A stretch of DNA of 64,000 bases from Sphingopyxis sp. H053 (GCF_001468225.1 NZ_LNRU01000008.1:62001-126000); one strand, 5' to 3'; shown: positions 53,209 through 62,252, counted from the stretch's first letter. Numbers and translations are program-made. The notes: generated from the letters alone by a model not told the origin.

Positions 53209-53994
53209 TCAGCCGCGCTGCGACGAGATGTTGCCGCCATCGACGACGAGTTCGGCGGCGGTGATGTAGCTCGCTTCGTTCGAGAGCAGGAAGCGCACGA
53301 CGCGTCCGATTTCCTCGGGCACGCCGATGCGTTCGAGCAGGATGCGTTTTTCGAAAAAGCCCTCGGGCAAATTGTCGACCGCCGGCTTCATCATCGGCGT
53401 CATGATCTGGCCGGGCGATACCGAATTGATCCGGATCTTGTCGCGCGCCAGCCGGTCGGCGAGCGAGCGGACGAGCGAGAGCATCCCGCCCTTGGCCGCG
53501 CTGTAGATCGGGTTCATCGCGTTACCGAGCGTCGCGTTGATCGAGGTGATCGCGACCACCGCCGACCCCGGATTGGCGGCAAAGTCGCCGTGGAGCTGCT
53601 GCGTCAGCAGCGCGAGCGGACGCAGGTGCGTGTTGATGCCCGCCGCCCAGCTTTCGGGCGTGATGCCTTCCAGCGAGGCGGTGTCGACGATGCCCGCGGC
53701 GTGGACGAGCCCGCCCAGCGCACCGAGCGCATCGCGGCTGGCGGCGATCGCGGCCGGATAGGCGTCCAGATCGGTGAGATCGACGCCTAGGCCGATGGCC
53801 TTTGCGCCGAATTCCTGCGTGATCGCCGCGGCCTCGGCCTCGGCCTTGCCGGCATTGATATCCCAGAGCGCAACCGCCCGGCCAACCGCCGCCAGCGCGC
53901 GCGCCGAGGCGAGCCCGATCCCGGACGCCCCCCCGGTGACGATGACGGCGGTCCCGGGCGCGCCGAGCGCGGGCGAAAGATCAGTAAACGTCAT
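53209..53994 (-). CDS. short-chain dehydrogenase/reductase
   Basis: 261 aa. Classical SDR with TGGASGIGLASARAL (NAD(P) loop), VDLTDLDAYP, HAAGIVDTASLEG in place of NNAG, catalytic Ser in ITSINATLGN and Tyr-Lys in YSAAKGGMLSLVRSLA, then VSPGQIMTPMMK and the C-terminal YITAAELVVDGG. Substrate cannot be read from sequence. Position between a metallophosphoesterase gene and a phosphatase gene suggests oxidation of the alcohol freed by phosphate removal (inference). Confidence 0.88.
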   Translation of the reverse strand: MTFTDLSPALGAPGTAVIVTGGASGIGLASARALAAVGRAVALWDINAGKAEAEAAAITQEFGAKAIGLGVDLTDLDAYPAAIAASRDALGALGGLVHAAGIVDTASLEGITPESWAAGINTHLRPLALLTQQLHGDFAANPGSAVVAITSINATLGNAMNPIYSAAKGGMLSLVRSLADRLARDKIRINSVSPGQIMTPMMKPAVDNLPEGFFEKRILLERIGVPEEIGRVVRFLLSNEASYITAAELVVDGGNISSQRG

Positions 53995-54049
53995 TGTGGA
54001 ACAATCTCCATGATGCGGGCCATTCTAATTTCTGCGCCGATTATCCGTG

Positions 54050-55087
54050 TCATCGGGCCGGCGCGACCGGTGACGGCCCCTGCTTTCCGAAAAAACCGTC
54101 GAGCTTCAAATTGCTGACGCGCGGTGCGCCACCGGCGACCGAAACCCACATCACATGATCGACGACCGCTGGATCGTCTGGCGCGCCCCCCGGTATGCCG
54201 CCCGTCGTACCGAGCTGGATATAATCGTGGCCGCCGCGCGCTTCATAGGCATATTTGTGGTAATGCCCCGCGAGCATGGTGTGGGGACGGCCCTTGAGCA
54301 GCCCCTCGATCTCGCGGAATGCCGGCGAATCCACCTTCCACGCCGGCCGATGCATGAGCACGAAGGTCCAGCGCGCCTTGGGGCTTTTCGCCAGCGCCTC
54401 GCGGACCATCTTCACCTGATCGGCGCTGAACGCGACATTCTCCGAAGCGCGGAACTTGCCCGCCAGCTCGGCCAGCTTCGGGTCGCTCGCGAACAGCGCC
54501 TCGGCCTTTGCGGGATCGCCGTTAATCGCCTTGAACACCGACATCATCGCGTCGGCGCCATATTGCTCGACCAGTTTCGCCCGCGCGATCTTGGGCTGGG
54601 GCGGATCCTCGGTATTGAGGACGAGGAACAGCGCGCCCTTGTAGGTGAAGCTGTAATAGTCGGCGCCCAGACGCTTGCGCCATTCAGTGCGCTGCACCTC
54701 GTTGGTCAGGTCGTGATTGCCCGGCACGTAGAAGAAAGGGACGCTCAGCCGGTCGATCGCGGCATTGACCTCGTCCCATTCCTTGCCGAGCTGCGCCCGA
54801 TCCTCGCTATTGCCCTCGATGAGGTCGCCGATGTTGATGACGAAATCGGGGCGCAGTGCCTCGACCTTGTCCATCGCATCCTCAAACACCCCGGGGCGAT
54901 GCTTGCCGGTGCGGTCGCCGATGACGACGAAGCGGAACTCGTCGGCGCCGCCCGCGAAATCCTTTTGCGTGCGGGCGACGCCGGGCGTGCCCGCGCGAAA
55001 GTCTTTCGCCCCTTGCCCGGCGCCGATGGCGACCCCGGACAGGGAGAGGGCGAGCACGCCGCCGAGCAGCAAGGCCGCATATCGCAT
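54050..55087 (-). CDS. exported calcineurin-like metallophosphoesterase
   Basis: 345 aa from ATG 55087; the longer frame lacks a signal. The Sec signal is MRYAALLLGGVLALSLSGVAIGAG. Metallophosphoesterase motifs in order: FVVIGDRTGKHRPGVF (motif I, where the usual Asp-X-His appears as Asp-Arg-Thr), FVINIGDLIEGN, FFYVPGNHDLTNE, LMHRPAW and MLAGHYHKYAYE. The substitution in motif I seems to be a property of this subgroup rather than decay, because the remaining ligands are intact. The start is 11 bp after the TonB-receptor stop. It probably hydrolyses a phosphoester in the periplasm once the receptor has brought it in. Confidence 0.87.
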   Translation of the reverse strand: MRYAALLLGGVLALSLSGVAIGAGQGAKDFRAGTPGVARTQKDFAGGADEFRFVVIGDRTGKHRPGVFEDAMDKVEALRPDFVINIGDLIEGNSEDRAQLGKEWDEVNAAIDRLSVPFFYVPGNHDLTNEVQRTEWRKRLGADYYSFTYKGALFLVLNTEDPPQPKIARAKLVEQYGADAMMSVFKAINGDPAKAEALFASDPKLAELAGKFRASENVAFSADQVKMVREALAKSPKARWTFVLMHRPAWKVDSPAFREIEGLLKGRPHTMLAGHYHKYAYEARGGHDYIQLGTTGGIPGGAPDDPAVVDHVMWVSVAGGAPRVSNLKLDGFFGKQGPSPVAPAR

Positions 55088-55098
55088 CGCGAATCCCC

Positions 55099-57279
55099 TT
55101 AGAATTCGATGCTCAGATCGACGCCATAGGTGCGCGGTTCGCCAAACAGCGCGCCGGGGCGGCCGATGTTGAACTGCGTGACATAATATTCCTTGTCGGT
55201 GAGGTTGCGGCCCCACAGAGCGACACGAAGGCCGTCAACGCCCGGAATATCGGCCAACGTCAGCCGCGCGTTGAGCAGGCCATAGTCGCCAACGATAAAT
55301 TTGCCGCCCGAGATGCTCGAACTGACGAATTTGTCGCTCTGCATCGTGTAGTTCACGTTGGTCGAAAATGTGCCGACCGGCGTTGTCGGCAGGTCATAGT
55401 TGAGGTCCAGCCCCAGCGAGTGTTTCGGCGCGTTGGAGAAGCGGAAATTGGCCGAAATGTCGGCGCCCGTGGCGTCGACAATCTCGTCATATTGCGCATC
55501 GAGATAGCCGTAGTTGATCGTGAAACGCAGCTCGCGAACGGGTGCGAGCGTCAGATCGGCCTCGATGCCCTTCACCGTCGCCTTGCCCGCGTTGAGCACG
55601 TCGGTGATCCGCACATTGGTCGGATCGGACTGCACGTTGATCTGGATGTCCTTGTACTTCGACTGGAACGCCGCGACGTTGAAGCGCAGCTTGTTGTCGA
55701 GGAACTGGCTCTTCATGCCGAGTTCGTAGGACCAGAGCGTTTCCGAATCGAACCCCTGATTGAAGCGCGGGATCGAGCTGGCGCGGGTATTATACCCGCC
55801 GGACTTATAGCCCTTCACCACCTTGCCATAGACATTCACATTTTCGGCGAGGTCGTAGGCGAGAATGACGCTGGGGCTGAAATCCTTGAACTTTCGGCTG
55901 CCGTCGCCAACGCCGGGCACCGGCACGATCGGGCCATTATTGACCTGCGTCTGGCGTGCGAGCGTCGCTTCGCGCTTGTCCCAGCTCTGGCGCGCACCGA
56001 CCGTCAGGTGAAGACGCCGGTCGAGCCATTCGGGGGAATAGGTCACCTGCCCGAATAGCGCCCAGGACTCGTTCGCGATCGTGGTGGTCGTGAAGCTGCG
56101 CGTCCGTGTCGGCGGGCTGAAGCTGTTGCTGAAATTGTCGCCCTCTTCGGAGAACCAATAGCCGCCGACGACATATTCGAGCTGGCGATCGAGCGCGTCG
56201 CCGACAAACTGAAGCTCCTGGCTCCACTGATCCTGCGTGGCGCGGCTGCTGTTCTTCTGAAGCGGCGTCGGGCCGAGCACGCCCGTCAGATAATCCTGAT
56301 TCTGGAAGTTATCGAGCTTGCGATACCCCGTGATCGAGCGGATCGTGAGCGAGTCGGCGGCGCTCCACTCGCCGATCAGGCTGTGCCCCTCCGACGTCAC
56401 GTCATTGGCGAGCAGGTCGCCGACCAGCGGGCTGCCGGCCTTGGGGCGCGGCGCCTTCAGCGGATGCAGCGGCGAGAAAGCGACGAAGATCGGCGTGTCC
56501 TGAATCTCCGAACGATCATAGCTGTAGCGCAGGCTGATCGCGTCGGCGGGTTGCCACAACACATCGGCGCGCATCGCCTGGCGACCCTTGTCGCCCCAGC
56601 GCTTCACCCCGGTGCCGGGGTTCTTGACGAAGCCGTCCTGCTGGATGTTCGCGTAGGAAAAGCGCGCCGCCAGCGTGCTGCCGATCGGCACATTGACCGC
56701 GGCCTTGAAGCGGCGATTGTCGTAGTTGCCGATCGTCACCTGCCCCTTGAAGCCGAAATCGCCGAGTTCGGGCTTTTTGGTGATGAAGTTGATCGCGCCG
56801 CCCGTTGCGTTGCGACCATAGAGCGTGCCCTGCGGCCCGCGCAGCACCTCGACGCGCTCAAGCTCGGCGACTTCGAGCGCCTGCCCCTGGCTGCGCGCGA
56901 CATAGACGCCGTCCATATAGACCGCGACGCCGGCATCCTGCGTGATCTGGTCGTCGCTCAGGCCGACGCCGCGCATGAAGATCTGCGTCGTCGCGGCGCT
57001 GTTGGGGTGCGGGGTAAGCTGAAGATTGGGCACGTTGGCGCGTAGGTCGGTGAGCCCGCTGATCCCCCGGGTCTCCAGATCGCCGGCGGTGAAGGCGGCG
57101 ATCGAGATCGGGGTGTCCTGAAGCGATTCCTCGCGCTTCTGTGCGGTGACGACGATTTCGCCAAGGCCCGACGCCTCGTCGGGTGCGGCATCGGCGGTCT
57201 GCGCCAAAGCGGGATGCGCCGCGGTCATCGCGAGCGTGCAAAGCAGCAGACGGACCCGCGGCCCGGAAACCTTATTCAT
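55099..57279 (-). CDS. TonB-dependent receptor (left mirror module)
   Basis: 726 aa from ATG 57279 with GAGGGG upstream. The signal ends AAHPALAQ. The plug starts GEIVVTAQKREESLQDTPISIAAF and continues RANVPNLQL, FMRGVGLSD, GVAVYMDGVYVARSQG, ELERVEVLRGPQGTLYGRNATGGAINFITKKP. The barrel ends ARTYGVDLSIEF-like (EPRTYGVDLSIEF). This 'TAQKREE' class is greatly expanded in sphingomonads that degrade aromatics, steroids and detergents. It heads the operon with metallophosphoesterase, SDR and phosphatase genes. Tandem TetR-type operators sit immediately upstream. It pairs with the receptor at 58880 in a mirrored arrangement. Confidence 0.92.
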   Translation of the reverse strand: MNKVSGPRVRLLLCTLAMTAAHPALAQTADAAPDEASGLGEIVVTAQKREESLQDTPISIAAFTAGDLETRGISGLTDLRANVPNLQLTPHPNSAATTQIFMRGVGLSDDQITQDAGVAVYMDGVYVARSQGQALEVAELERVEVLRGPQGTLYGRNATGGAINFITKKPELGDFGFKGQVTIGNYDNRRFKAAVNVPIGSTLAARFSYANIQQDGFVKNPGTGVKRWGDKGRQAMRADVLWQPADAISLRYSYDRSEIQDTPIFVAFSPLHPLKAPRPKAGSPLVGDLLANDVTSEGHSLIGEWSAADSLTIRSITGYRKLDNFQNQDYLTGVLGPTPLQKNSSRATQDQWSQELQFVGDALDRQLEYVVGGYWFSEEGDNFSNSFSPPTRTRSFTTTTIANESWALFGQVTYSPEWLDRRLHLTVGARQSWDKREATLARQTQVNNGPIVPVPGVGDGSRKFKDFSPSVILAYDLAENVNVYGKVVKGYKSGGYNTRASSIPRFNQGFDSETLWSYELGMKSQFLDNKLRFNVAAFQSKYKDIQINVQSDPTNVRITDVLNAGKATVKGIEADLTLAPVRELRFTINYGYLDAQYDEIVDATGADISANFRFSNAPKHSLGLDLNYDLPTTPVGTFSTNVNYTMQSDKFVSSSISGGKFIVGDYGLLNARLTLADIPGVDGLRVALWGRNLTDKEYYVTQFNIGRPGALFGEPRTYGVDLSIEF

Positions 57280-57330
57280 CGTAATCCCCTCCATCGAACA
57301 TTCGGGCGAGCGATCGCCTCGTTTCACGAT

Positions 57331-57372
57331 TCTACCTTCGTGTAGGTAGATTTCTACCTTCATGCAGGTAGA
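57331..57372. promoter_or_regulatory. tandem TetR-type operators between receptor and tetR
   Basis: TCTACCTTCGTGTAGGTAGA (57331-57350) and TCTACCTTCATGCAGGTAGA (57353-57372) are two copies of TCTACCT-N6-AGGTAGA exactly 22 bp apart, i.e. on the same face of the helix. They lie 52 bp before the receptor ATG and 78 bp before the divergent tetR, so both genes are likely controlled. Confidence 0.75.
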
Positions 57373-57449
57373 TTGCAAGCAGGATTTGATTGCGCCAAAA
57401 GGGAGCGCGCTTCACAGGCGCTGACACGAAAGGTTTTTGAGCATTGAGC

Positions 57450-58076
57450 ATGAAGCCCATCAGGCACGCGCGCGGCGAAGCGACGCGTCAGGCAATCCTC
57501 GAGGCGGCCGAGACGGTTTTCGCCGAGGTCGGCTTCACCACGGCACGGCTGGAGGACGTCGCCGCCGCCGTTGGCATCCGCCGCCCGTCGATCGTCTATT
57601 ATTTCTCGAACAAGCAGGAGCTTTATGACGCGGTCGAGGAGGACATCTTCGCCTCCATGCACCGCGAAGCACTCGGCCACATCGCACTGCACGACAAGCC
57701 GATCGACAAGCTGCTCGCGCTGCTCGACGGGTGGCTCGACTTCCTCGTCGCGCGGCCGACCGCGGCGCGGATCATCCAACGCCTCGTCGCCGACGTCTCA
57801 CCACGCCGCGGCGACCCCACGCAATTCTCGAACATATTGCTGCGCGATGTCGAGATCGTGGTGAACGAAGGCGTGGCCGTCGGGGACTTTCGTCCGCTGC
57901 CGCCGATGCATGTCGTCAACGCGGTGGGATCGAGCTCGCTCTTCTACGTGTGCAACAGCAAGCAACTTGGCTCCAATCGCAGCTATGACGCCGCCGACCC
58001 CGCGGAACTCGAAAGTTTCCGCGAGCTGCTTCACTTGCTGACCCGCGCAGCCGTCGCCCCGGCCACGCCCGGCTAA
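57450..58076 (+). CDS. TetR-family regulator (left mirror module)
   Basis: 208 aa from ATG 57450; TTG 57444 is an alternative. The helix-turn-helix is ATRQAILEAAETVFAEVGFTTARLEDVAAAVGIRRPSIVYYFSNKQELYDAV. The ligand domain is helical, with WLDFLVARPTAARIIQRLVADVSP and SSLFYVCNSKQLGSNRSYDAADPAE. It is a clear paralogue of the TetR at 58122-58772 (shared RPTAARI-QRLVAD and FYVCNS/FFVCNS motifs) and convergent with it. The TCTACCT-N6-AGGTAGA pair in front of it is its probable operator, giving self-control and control of the receptor operon. Confidence 0.9.
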   Translation: MKPIRHARGEATRQAILEAAETVFAEVGFTTARLEDVAAAVGIRRPSIVYYFSNKQELYDAVEEDIFASMHREALGHIALHDKPIDKLLALLDGWLDFLVARPTAARIIQRLVADVSPRRGDPTQFSNILLRDVEIVVNEGVAVGDFRPLPPMHVVNAVGSSSLFYVCNSKQLGSNRSYDAADPAELESFRELLHLLTRAAVAPATPG

Positions 58077-58097
58077 ACGCCATGGCAAGGCGGCGTT
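58074..58097. terminator. bidirectional hairpin between the two convergent tetR genes
   Basis: AAACGCC (58074-58080) pairs with GGCGTTT (58091-58097) around a 10-nt loop, at the stop of the first tetR gene and 25 bp before that of the second. The A and T ends would give a weak U-tract in both directions. Confidence 0.45.
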
Positions 58098-58121
58098 TGC
58101 CGTTCCCCGGCAACACCGGTG

Positions 58122-58772
58122 TCAGGGCAGCACGGCGGCGCGTGCGAGCTTGTGCAGCAAAGTCCTGAAGACCGCCTGATCCGCCGGATCGGACGGTTCA
58201 TAACGCCGCTGTTCGCCGACCTGACGGCTGTTGCAGACGAAGAAGAGAATGCCGCCAGCCACGCCGTTGATAAAGGTCATCGTCGAAAGCGGAACAAACA
58301 CACCCTGTGCGATGCCATAGGCCAGCGTCCGGTCCATGTCTTCTAGCGCGACAGAAGAGAACTCCATCGGGTTGCCCTGCTGAACGGCGGTATCGGCGAC
58401 GAGACGCTGAAGAATTCGGGCGGCCGTCGGGCGACCGACGAAGAAGTCGAGCCAAGCGTCCAGATGGGCGAGCAACTTGGCGGTCGGATCCTCGACATCC
58501 GCGGTTCGCGCCTCGCAAGCCATATGCATAGCCTCGAAAATGCGCTGCTCGACGGCATCGTACAGCATCTTTTTCGTCGAGAAATGATGAAGCAGCGACG
58601 GCCGGCGAATGCCGACCGCATCGGCCATATCCTCGAGGCGCGCGGCCCTGAAGCCTGTCGCGGCAAACACCCGTTCGGCTTCGTGCAGGATGGCCTCGCG
58701 GGTCGCATCCGCGCGCTCCTTGCGCGTCGACGGGATCGGAATCGTCATATGCATCGCCGCTATTTGGCGCAT
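58122..58772 (-). CDS. TetR-family regulator (right mirror module)
   Basis: 216 aa from ATG 58772; ATG 58754 or 58748 are also possible. Winged-helix-like N-terminal region ATREAILHEAERVFAATGFRAARLEDMADAVGIRRPSLLHHFSTKKMLYDAV. The ligand domain has WLDFFVGRPTAARILQRLVADTAV and GGILFFVCNSRQVGEQRRYEPSDPAD. It is a paralogue of the TetR at 57450, in mirror orientation, and is divergent from the TonB receptor at 58880. A 22-bp palindrome lies between them. Confidence 0.9.
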   Translation of the reverse strand: MRQIAAMHMTIPIPSTRKERADATREAILHEAERVFAATGFRAARLEDMADAVGIRRPSLLHHFSTKKMLYDAVEQRIFEAMHMACEARTADVEDPTAKLLAHLDAWLDFFVGRPTAARILQRLVADTAVQQGNPMEFSSVALEDMDRTLAYGIAQGVFVPLSTMTFINGVAGGILFFVCNSRQVGEQRRYEPSDPADQAVFRTLLHKLARAAVLP

Positions 58773-58812
58773 CCGAATGCCGCTTGCAAATCTCCCTTCC
58801 CCGATTACAAAT

Positions 58813-58834
58813 TCACCTACTCATTAGTAGGTGA
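58813..58834. promoter_or_regulatory. TetR-type operator between tetR and receptor
   Basis: TCACCTACT (58813-58821) and AGTAGGTGA (58826-58834) are perfectly complementary around CATT. The core ACCTAC-N6-GTAGGT is a relative of the CTACCT-N6-AGGTAG operators in the left module, fitting the paralogy of the two regulators. Confidence 0.7.
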
Positions 58835-58879
58835 GTCGACGCGGGAACAAATATCCGCGCAAAACGGGAGGGAGAGCAT

Positions 58880-61117
58880 ATGTCGATAGAAGGATTGCGC
58901 CTGTCACGTATCGCACTCGCGGCCTCGGCCGCGACCTGGCTCGCGGCAACGCCCGCGACCGCGCAGGAAAGCACGGAGAGCGAGAATATCGGTGTCGCCG
59001 ACATCGTGGTGACCGCCCAGAAGCGTGAAGAAAATCTTCAGGACACGCCGATCTCGATGGTGGCGCTGAGCGCAGAGACGCTCGAAGAAAAGGGCATCGG
59101 CTCGCTGTCCGACCTCTTCACCGGCGCGATCCCGTCGATCCGCATCGCGCCCTTCGTCGGCCGCGTCTCCGCCGTCAGCATCGGCATGCGCGGCCTCGTC
59201 CCGGTCGATGCCACACAGGTCAGCCGTGATCCCACGGTCGGCATCTATATCGACAGCGTCTATCTGGGCCGCGTGTCGGGGCTCGGCATGGAGCTTGCCG
59301 ACATCGAACGCATCGAGGTGCTGCGCGGGCCGCAGGGCACGCTCTTCGGCCGCAACACGATCGGCGGCGCGATCAGCGTGGTGTCCAAAAAACCGACAGG
59401 CGAAGCGAGCGTCGACCTCAAGGCGGGCATCGGCAACTACCGCGGCCGCTCGTTCGCCGCGCACGTCAACCTGCCCGAAGCGGCGGGCCTCAGCGTCAAG
59501 GTCGACGGGGTGTTCGAGGGGCGCGGCGGACTGGTGGAAAATCCGCTGGGCAGCGCGCTCGACTATGGCGAGGTCAAGCGATACGGCTTCAAAATCTCGG
59601 CGCTCTGGCGCCTGGCCGACAATCTGTCGCTGCTCTATGCCTATGATCTCTCACGCGACAAATCGACGGGCTATTATCATTACATCACGGCTTCGACGCA
59701 GTCGCCCGCGGTCACGCCATCCTTCATCAAGCTCGATACCGGCCGCGTGCGAACCGGGCGCTTCGGCTTCCCCGTCTTCCGCAATCCGCAGGAGGCCAAG
59801 GGGCACAGCCTCACCGCCGAATGGGATGTCAGCGACGCGCTGACGATCCGCTCGATCTCGGCCTGGCGCAATCTCGATTCGACCCAGCTCGACACCGACG
59901 AGGGATCGAACACGACCTGGGGCCCGAACCGCCGCTTCGCCCGCCTGAGCTATGCCAATGTGAAGCAGAACCAGTTCAGCCAGGAGGTCCAGCTCGTCGG
60001 CGATGTCGGCGAACTGAAATTCGTCGTCGGCGCCTATTATTTCGAGGAAGAGGGCCAGGACGAGGCGATCGTCTATTCGCTGGGAACGCTCAATTCGACG
60101 CTGACCGGGGTCAATTTCTTCCCCGCGCCGTCGCCTGATGGCGGCGCGACCCGGCTTCCCGATCGCGCGGCGCAGGTCGATGTCAAATCCAAGGCGCTGT
60201 TCGGGCAGGCGACATGGTCGCCCGAAGCGCTGCGCGGGCTGCATATTACCGCCGGCGCGCGCTACACCGACGATCATAAGGACGGCCGCCTTCTGTTCAT
60301 CGCGGGGGTGAACCCGAACCTGGATTTCGTCTTCGATTCGAGCCGCATCGATCCGATGGCGACGATCGCCTATGACTTCAGCGAGGACATCAACGCCTAT
60401 GTGAAGTGGAGCCGGGCCTATCGCGCGGGCGGCGCCAACACGCGCTCGGTGATATTGCGCACCTTTGGCGAGGAGGAACTGACGGCGTGGGAAGCGGGGG
60501 TCAAGGCCGACCTGTTCGACCGTCGGCTGCGCGTCAACATCGCCGCCTATATGAGCCGCCTCTCGAACCAGCAGGTGGATTTCCTGAATCCCGTTTTCAT
60601 ATCGAATACCGAAACGGTCAACGCGCCCGAAAAGCGCAAGATCAAGGGGATCGAGGCCGATATCACGCTCGTTCCGGTGCGCGGCCTGTCGCTGTCGGCG
60701 AACTATGTCTACACCGACGCCCCGCCCACACCCGTGCAGAATATATTCACCGGAGTGATCGAACAGGCATCGTCCGCCTTCACTCCGAAACATGCGGCGT
60801 CCTTTTCGGCCGACTATGTCTTTCCCGCTTTTTCCTTTGGCGAGCTGCGTGCCTATGTCGGCCTCGATACCGCCGGGAATTACATCCCCAACGGCACGGT
60901 GACGGTCAAGGCGGACAAGGCGTTGCTGCTCAATGGCAGGCTGACGCTGGGCGACATCGATCTGGGCGGCGTCGGCGAGCTGGAAGTCGCGTTGTGGGGC
61001 AAGAATCTGACCAACGCGACCTACAATCTCTTCGATTTCCGCATCCCCGGCAGGACCACCGCAACGCTCTATAACGAGCCGCGAACCTATGGTCTCGAAG
61101 CCCGGGTAAAATTCTGA
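58880..61117 (+). CDS. TonB-dependent receptor (right mirror module)
   Basis: 745 aa, ATG 58880 behind GGGAGGGAGAG. The signal ends ATPATAQE. The plug is VADIVVTAQKREENLQDTPISMVAL, GAIPSIRIAPFVG, GMRGLVPVD, VGIYIDSVYLGRVSG and DIERIEVLRGPQGTLFGRNTIGGAISVVSKKP. The barrel finishes EPRTYGLEARVKF. It belongs to the same class as the receptor at 55099-57279, but the ligand-facing loops differ. It is followed by an exported phosphatase, a flavin reductase-MarR fusion, a VOC protein and an EthD-like gene. The ligand is probably a hydrophobic or aromatic compound, perhaps phosphorylated (inference). Confidence 0.92.
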   Translation: MSIEGLRLSRIALAASAATWLAATPATAQESTESENIGVADIVVTAQKREENLQDTPISMVALSAETLEEKGIGSLSDLFTGAIPSIRIAPFVGRVSAVSIGMRGLVPVDATQVSRDPTVGIYIDSVYLGRVSGLGMELADIERIEVLRGPQGTLFGRNTIGGAISVVSKKPTGEASVDLKAGIGNYRGRSFAAHVNLPEAAGLSVKVDGVFEGRGGLVENPLGSALDYGEVKRYGFKISALWRLADNLSLLYAYDLSRDKSTGYYHYITASTQSPAVTPSFIKLDTGRVRTGRFGFPVFRNPQEAKGHSLTAEWDVSDALTIRSISAWRNLDSTQLDTDEGSNTTWGPNRRFARLSYANVKQNQFSQEVQLVGDVGELKFVVGAYYFEEEGQDEAIVYSLGTLNSTLTGVNFFPAPSPDGGATRLPDRAAQVDVKSKALFGQATWSPEALRGLHITAGARYTDDHKDGRLLFIAGVNPNLDFVFDSSRIDPMATIAYDFSEDINAYVKWSRAYRAGGANTRSVILRTFGEEELTAWEAGVKADLFDRRLRVNIAAYMSRLSNQQVDFLNPVFISNTETVNAPEKRKIKGIEADITLVPVRGLSLSANYVYTDAPPTPVQNIFTGVIEQASSAFTPKHAASFSADYVFPAFSFGELRAYVGLDTAGNYIPNGTVTVKADKALLLNGRLTLGDIDLGGVGELEVALWGKNLTNATYNLFDFRIPGRTTATLYNEPRTYGLEARVKF

Positions 61118-61125
61118 AGAACCCA

Positions 61126-61154
61126 GCCCGGCGGCGGCTTTTCCGTCGCCGGGC
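61126..61154 (+). terminator. hairpin between receptor and phosphatase genes
   Basis: GCCCGGCGGCGG (61126-61137) pairs with CCGTCGCCGGGC (61143-61154) with one mismatch around a 5-nt loop. It has no U-tract, so it may attenuate or protect the receptor mRNA rather than fully terminate. Confidence 0.4.
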
Positions 61155-61173
61155 AATTGCGGGAGAAAAGGAC

Positions 61174-62031
61174 ATGAAAAAGGCATTATTCGGGCTGCTG
61201 TTGCTCACGCCGACGATGGCGATCGCTCAGCATGCGCCCACGGCGGCGCACACCGATCCCACAACGACCAGGACGCGCGAGATCGCGCTCGCCGGCGGCG
61301 ACAATTTCCGTGACATCGGCGGCTACCGGACGAAGGACGGTCATTCGATAGCCTGGGGCAAGCTGTATCGCTCGGCGTCGGTCGGCCGCTACACCGCGGA
61401 CGATCAGGCATTGGTCCGCAAACTGGGCGTCGGGTCGATCATTGACTTGCGCTCGACGCGCGAGCGTCAGACCGACAAGACCCCGTGGATGCAGGACTCT
61501 GGCCTCGGCTACTGGGCGCGTAACTATGACCTGTCGGGCGGCAATCTGGGCGCACTGTTCGCGAAAGGTACGACGCTCGACGCCGGAACGATGCGCGGCG
61601 TGATGATTCAGGGCTATCGAGGCTTTCCCAAGGAACAGGCGGCGTCCTATCGCATGCTGTTCGACAGGCTTTTGACCTCCGACAAGGCGGTCATCGTCAA
61701 CTGCACCGCGGGCAAGGATCGCACCGGCGTCGGCGTGGCGCTCGTTCTGAGCGCGCTTGGCGTTCCCTATGACACGATCATGGAGGATTATCTGCTGAGC
61801 AACAGCGCGCTCGATATGGAGGCTTTGCGCGCCGATGCCGGGATGAACGCCGCGATGTCGGCGTTGCCGGCCGATGTTGCGAAACCCCTGCTTGGAGTCG
61901 AACGCGCCTATCTCGACGCCGCCTTCGACCAGATCCGCAAGGACTATGGCGACGTCGACACCTATCTGGCGCGCGAACTCGGTGTGGATTCAAAGGCTTT
62001 GCAGCGGCTGCGCAAGCAGATGCTGCGCTAG
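61174..62031 (+). CDS. exported tyrosine/serine-type phosphatase (DSP-like)
   Basis: 285 aa with Sec signal MKKALFGLLLLTPTMAIAQ. Same family as the lipoprotein phosphatase at 52055-53188, but without its N-terminal beta domain: NFRDIGGYRTKDGHSIAWGKLYRSASV, IIDLRSTRERQTD, and the Cys-X5-Arg loop VNCTAGKDRTGVGVALVLSALG, then IMEDYLLSNSAL. It is soluble in the periplasm. It lies 56 bp after the TonB-receptor gene, with a hairpin between. It would dephosphorylate the imported substrate or an envelope phosphoprotein. The repeat of the receptor-phosphatase pairing in the neighbouring module favours the former (inference). Confidence 0.88.
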   Translation: MKKALFGLLLLTPTMAIAQHAPTAAHTDPTTTRTREIALAGGDNFRDIGGYRTKDGHSIAWGKLYRSASVGRYTADDQALVRKLGVGSIIDLRSTRERQTDKTPWMQDSGLGYWARNYDLSGGNLGALFAKGTTLDAGTMRGVMIQGYRGFPKEQAASYRMLFDRLLTSDKAVIVNCTAGKDRTGVGVALVLSALGVPYDTIMEDYLLSNSALDMEALRADAGMNAAMSALPADVAKPLLGVERAYLDAAFDQIRKDYGDVDTYLARELGVDSKALQRLRKQMLR

Positions 62032-62042
62032 AATGAGGCGCG

Positions 62043-62105
62043 GGGTCAGCCGGCAGGCCGATCTCGTCCGCTTCACCCTGCAGCGGCGCCGTCCTCGGCT
62101 GACCC
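62043..62105. repeat. 10-bp inverted repeat in the phosphatase-reductase gap
   Basis: GGGTCAGCCG (62043-62052) and CGGCTGACCC (62096-62105) are perfect inverted copies with a 43-nt loop in the 221-bp gap. They could form the stem of a longer RNA structure or an operator pair for the downstream genes. Nothing else is recognised in the gap. Confidence 0.3.
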
Positions 62106-62252
62106 GCCCCCAAAAGGGGGTGGCGGCGCGCCCGCCAACGCCGCAATCCGGGCGTCCTATCTAGTCCAATTGAGCGATGCGCGGCCGCGGCCGGGCGATA
62201 GGGTCGACACCTGCCCGCCCATCGATCGCGGCCGGATGAGGAGCAAAAGGTC

